Below, piece after piece: positions 34,642 through 36,522 of a stretch of DNA of 36,522 bases. The notes under the pieces were generated by a model that saw nothing but the letters and a program-made list of their open reading frames with translations, searched no databases and was not told the DNA's origin. The DNA comes from an uncultured Bacillota bacterium (GTDB lineage: Bacteria; Bacillota_I; Bacilli_A; RFN20; CAG-449): positions 1-36,522 of the forward strand of contig CABUOQ010000018.1 in assembly GCA_902493275.1 (NCBI GenBank), given 5' to 3'. How positions within the stretch are numbered: position 1 is the stretch's first letter; every line of letters starts with the position of its first letter. The translations under genes and the position numbers were made by a program.

Positions 34642-34856
34642 GTACCCAAAGAAAGGGAAAATAATTAAATTTAATTTTTAGAGAATTACTGGTTGGTGAA
34701 AAGTAATAGTTGTTTAATTTAGTCCACCCTTGAGGGAGAGTTTAATCACTCCGTTGACTGCGTTAAAGTTCTACAAGAGGTATTATTAATATAGTACAAC
34801 TTGGGTGGTAACACGGTAATTCGTCCCTTGATAGTTTTTATATCAAGGGATTTTTT
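34642..34856 (+). promoter_or_regulatory. T-box riboswitch controlling serS
   Basis: A leader that senses uncharged tRNA-Ser. Stem I begins near ACCCAAAGAAAGGG (GA-rich motif), with AGAGAATTACTGGTTGGTGAAA as its distal part in pieces around 34680-34702. The likely specifier is TCC (Ser) in TTAGTCCACCCTTGAG near 34720-34725. The T-box core GGGTGGTAACACGG (34803-34816) and TTCGTCCC form the antiterminator. The competing terminator is TCCCTTGATA / TATCAAGGGA (34824-34850) followed by six T. Uncharged tRNA would allow read-through into serS. Confidence 0.92.
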
Positions 34857-34875
34857 ATTAAAGGAGGTAAATTAC

Positions 34876-36168
34876 ATGTTAGATATTAAATTTGTTAGAG
34901 AAAATCCTGAAATTGTAAAGCAAAATATTAGAAATAAATTTCAAGATAATAAACTTCCATTAGTGGATGAAGTTATAGAATTAGATAGTAAAATCCGTGA
35001 ATTAAAATCAAAAGGAAGCGATTTAAGAGCAGAAAGAAACTCATCATCAACTAAAATTGGAATGTTGATGAGAAATAAGCAAATTGAAGAAGCTAATCAA
35101 GTCAAAAAAAGAGTAGTTGAAATAAATGAATTATTAGTTCAAATTGAAAAGGAAGAAGAAGAATTATCTACAAAACTAACTGAGAAAATGATGATAATTC
35201 CAAACATTATTGATAAATCTGTTCCAATTGGTAAAGATGATTCATTCAATGTTGAAAAAGAAAGATTTGGTGAACCAGTTGTTCCTAATTTTGAGATTCC
35301 ATATCATCTGGATATATTAGAAGCTTTGGATGGTATAGATTTAGATTCAGCAAGACGTGTAGCAGGTAATGGTTTTTATTATTTGACGGGGGATATTGCT
35401 AGATTACATTCTGCTTGTATCACATACGCAAGAGATTTTATGATTAATAAAGGCTTCACTTATGTAATACCTCCATTCATGATTAGATCTAATGTTGTAA
35501 CGGGAGTTATGTCTTTTGCAGAAATGGACCAAATGATGTATAAAATTGAAGGAGAAGATTTATATTTAATTGGAACTTCAGAGCATTCGATGATTGGTAG
35601 ATTTATTGATCAAATAATAGATAAAAATAAATTACCATTAACATTAACTTCATATTCTCCTTGCTTTAGAAAAGAAAAAGGAGCCCATGGAATAGAAGAA
35701 AGAGGAATATATCGTATTCACCAATTTGAAAAACAAGAGATGATTGTTATTTGTGAACCAGAAGACTCATCGAAATGGTTTGATAAGATGTGGCAATATA
35801 CTGTTGAATTGTTTAGATCTTTAGAAATCCCAGTTAGAACATTAGAGTGTTGTTCAGGAGATTTAGCGGATTTAAAAGTTAAATCATTAGATGTTGAGGC
35901 TTGGTCACCACGTCAGAAAAAGTATTTTGAAGTTGGTTCTTGTTCTAATCTTGGCGATGCTCAAGCGAGAAGATTAAAAATTAGAATTAAAGGCGAAAAA
36001 GGTAATTACTTACCTCATACTTTAAATAATACTGTTATTGCACCTCCAAGAATGTTAATAGCTTTTTTAGAAAATCATTTACATGAAGATGGATCGGTTG
36101 ATATTCCAGAAGTATTAAGACCATATATGGGCGGTATTAAAGTTATAAACGTTAAAGAAAAAAGATAA
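34876..36168 (+). CDS. serS: Seryl-tRNA synthetase
   Basis: A class II synthetase charging tRNA-Ser; 430 aa. The start ATG 34876 (MLDIKFVRENPEIVKQNI) follows AAAGGAGGT and the T-box terminator. The N-terminal long coiled-coil arm (about 25-100) grips the tRNA long variable arm. Class II motif 2 is SPCFRKEKGAHG; TSEHSMIG and CCSGDLADLKVKSLDVEAW, ending in EVGSCSN, belong to the active site. Its place after gyrA resembles the B. subtilis origin region. Confidence 0.98.
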   Translation: MLDIKFVRENPEIVKQNIRNKFQDNKLPLVDEVIELDSKIRELKSKGSDLRAERNSSSTKIGMLMRNKQIEEANQVKKRVVEINELLVQIEKEEEELSTKLTEKMMIIPNIIDKSVPIGKDDSFNVEKERFGEPVVPNFEIPYHLDILEALDGIDLDSARRVAGNGFYYLTGDIARLHSACITYARDFMINKGFTYVIPPFMIRSNVVTGVMSFAEMDQMMYKIEGEDLYLIGTSEHSMIGRFIDQIIDKNKLPLTLTSYSPCFRKEKGAHGIEERGIYRIHQFEKQEMIVICEPEDSSKWFDKMWQYTVELFRSLEIPVRTLECCSGDLADLKVKSLDVEAWSPRQKKYFEVGSCSNLGDAQARRLKIRIKGEKGNYLPHTLNNTVIAPPRMLIAFLENHLHEDGSVDIPEVLRPYMGGIKVINVKEKR

Positions 36169-36176
36169 AAATGAAC

Positions 36177-36220
36177 GAGGATTAATAGATATCTAAAAAG
36201 AATATTAATCCTCTTTTTTT
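36177..36220 (+). terminator. serS terminator
   Basis: GAGGATTAATA / TATTAATCCTC, an 11-bp perfect stem with a 15-nt loop and seven T, right after serS. Confidence 0.9.
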
Positions 36221-36522
36221 GTAATTTGTAAAATCTTAAATGGCTAAAAATATATGGTAGAGGAATATTTTTAGTTATAATTGTTATAAAAAAATTTTTA
36301 TTAATAGAAAAAATATAAATTGAATAAAATATAAAAAAAATTCATATTGAAAAAATGTAAAATTATATGCAAAAACCACATTTGTGTATAGAATAAAATA
36401 ATAAAAAAATTTTTTACCGCGAAAAAAGCTTAAAATTCTTTGATTTTTTGATTGAAAAAAATGTAAAACAAATCATTTTTATTTTCAAAAAAATATTACT
36501 AAAAAATAACTAATTATAAAAA
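36221..36522. other. Gene-free AT-rich stretch at the right edge
   Basis: About 300 bases, almost all A and T, with no coding frame of note on either strand. It contains several TTGAAAA and TATATG-like strings that could act as promoters for a gene beyond the window, and a 10-bp palindrome CACATTTGTG near 36379. Nothing else is supported. Confidence 0.5.

Noticed and set aside
1..36522. CRISPR arrays, tRNA or rRNA genes, insertion sequences
   Set aside because: No regularly spaced repeats, no cloverleaf-like sequence and no transposase were seen; the T-box and SRP RNA are the only structured RNAs I can support.
36221..36522. Possible small RNA or second origin element in the AT-rich right edge
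   Set aside because: No DnaA box, hairpin with T-run or conserved motif could be identified beyond chance.

Overview
The window is chromosomal DNA from a low-GC Firmicute, most likely an uncultured, reduced-genome anaerobic member of the Bacilli/Mollicutes side of the phylum. This rests on the AT-rich core genes, the B. subtilis-type replication-origin neighbourhood (rpmH-rnpA-yidC-khpB to the left, dnaA-dnaN-yaaA-recF-gyrB-gyrA-serS to the right), a serS T-box, PerR/rubrerythrin oxygen defence and peptide-degrading enzymes. Trp is encoded by TGG and core genes are intact under the standard code. Nearly all stops are TAA. No species can be named from the sequence alone.

Bases 1-2741 look foreign: GC is visibly higher and codon choice differs. 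They hold a large serine recombinase and a membrane-anchored NERD nuclease-like gene, each broken by one in-frame stop. The block sits against the 3' end of an RlmD/RumA-type 23S rRNA methyltransferase gene, a known integration hotspot, and the last codons of that gene form a GC-rich patch that looks like an att core. I read this as the right end of a decaying integrative element whose left end lies outside the window.

Bases 2742-5967 carry translation genes on the minus strand (rlmD-like, metG, rpmE). Bases 6106-11886 form a sugar-use locus: a LacI-type repressor, a perfect 20-bp palindromic operator lying over a promoter, a GH31 lipoprotein glycosidase with an inserted PA14 domain, and a multidomain carbohydrate-binding lipoprotein. 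Bases 12041-18977 are housekeeping and stress genes: tetR-pepT, tadA next to the SRP RNA, perR-rubrerythrin, mgsA, a ZIP transporter opposite another tetR, and an M29 aminopeptidase.

Bases 19150-22187 are a four-gene plus-strand cluster: a SHOCT-like membrane protein, a metallophosphoesterase, a 10-TM putative metal exporter with a His/Cys-rich loop, and a protein that fuses a complete chorismate-mutase (AroQ) domain to an inositol-monophosphatase-family domain. I consider this fusion the most unusual single gene in the window.

Bases 22785-36168 are the origin region. DnaA boxes lie both upstream of dnaA (a cluster of perfect and one-mismatch sites) and between dnaA and dnaN (two perfect boxes fused head to tail), so the origin looks bipartite. 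Genes diverge from it in the leading-strand sense on both sides. The right edge after serS is about 300 bp of gene-free AT-rich DNA.
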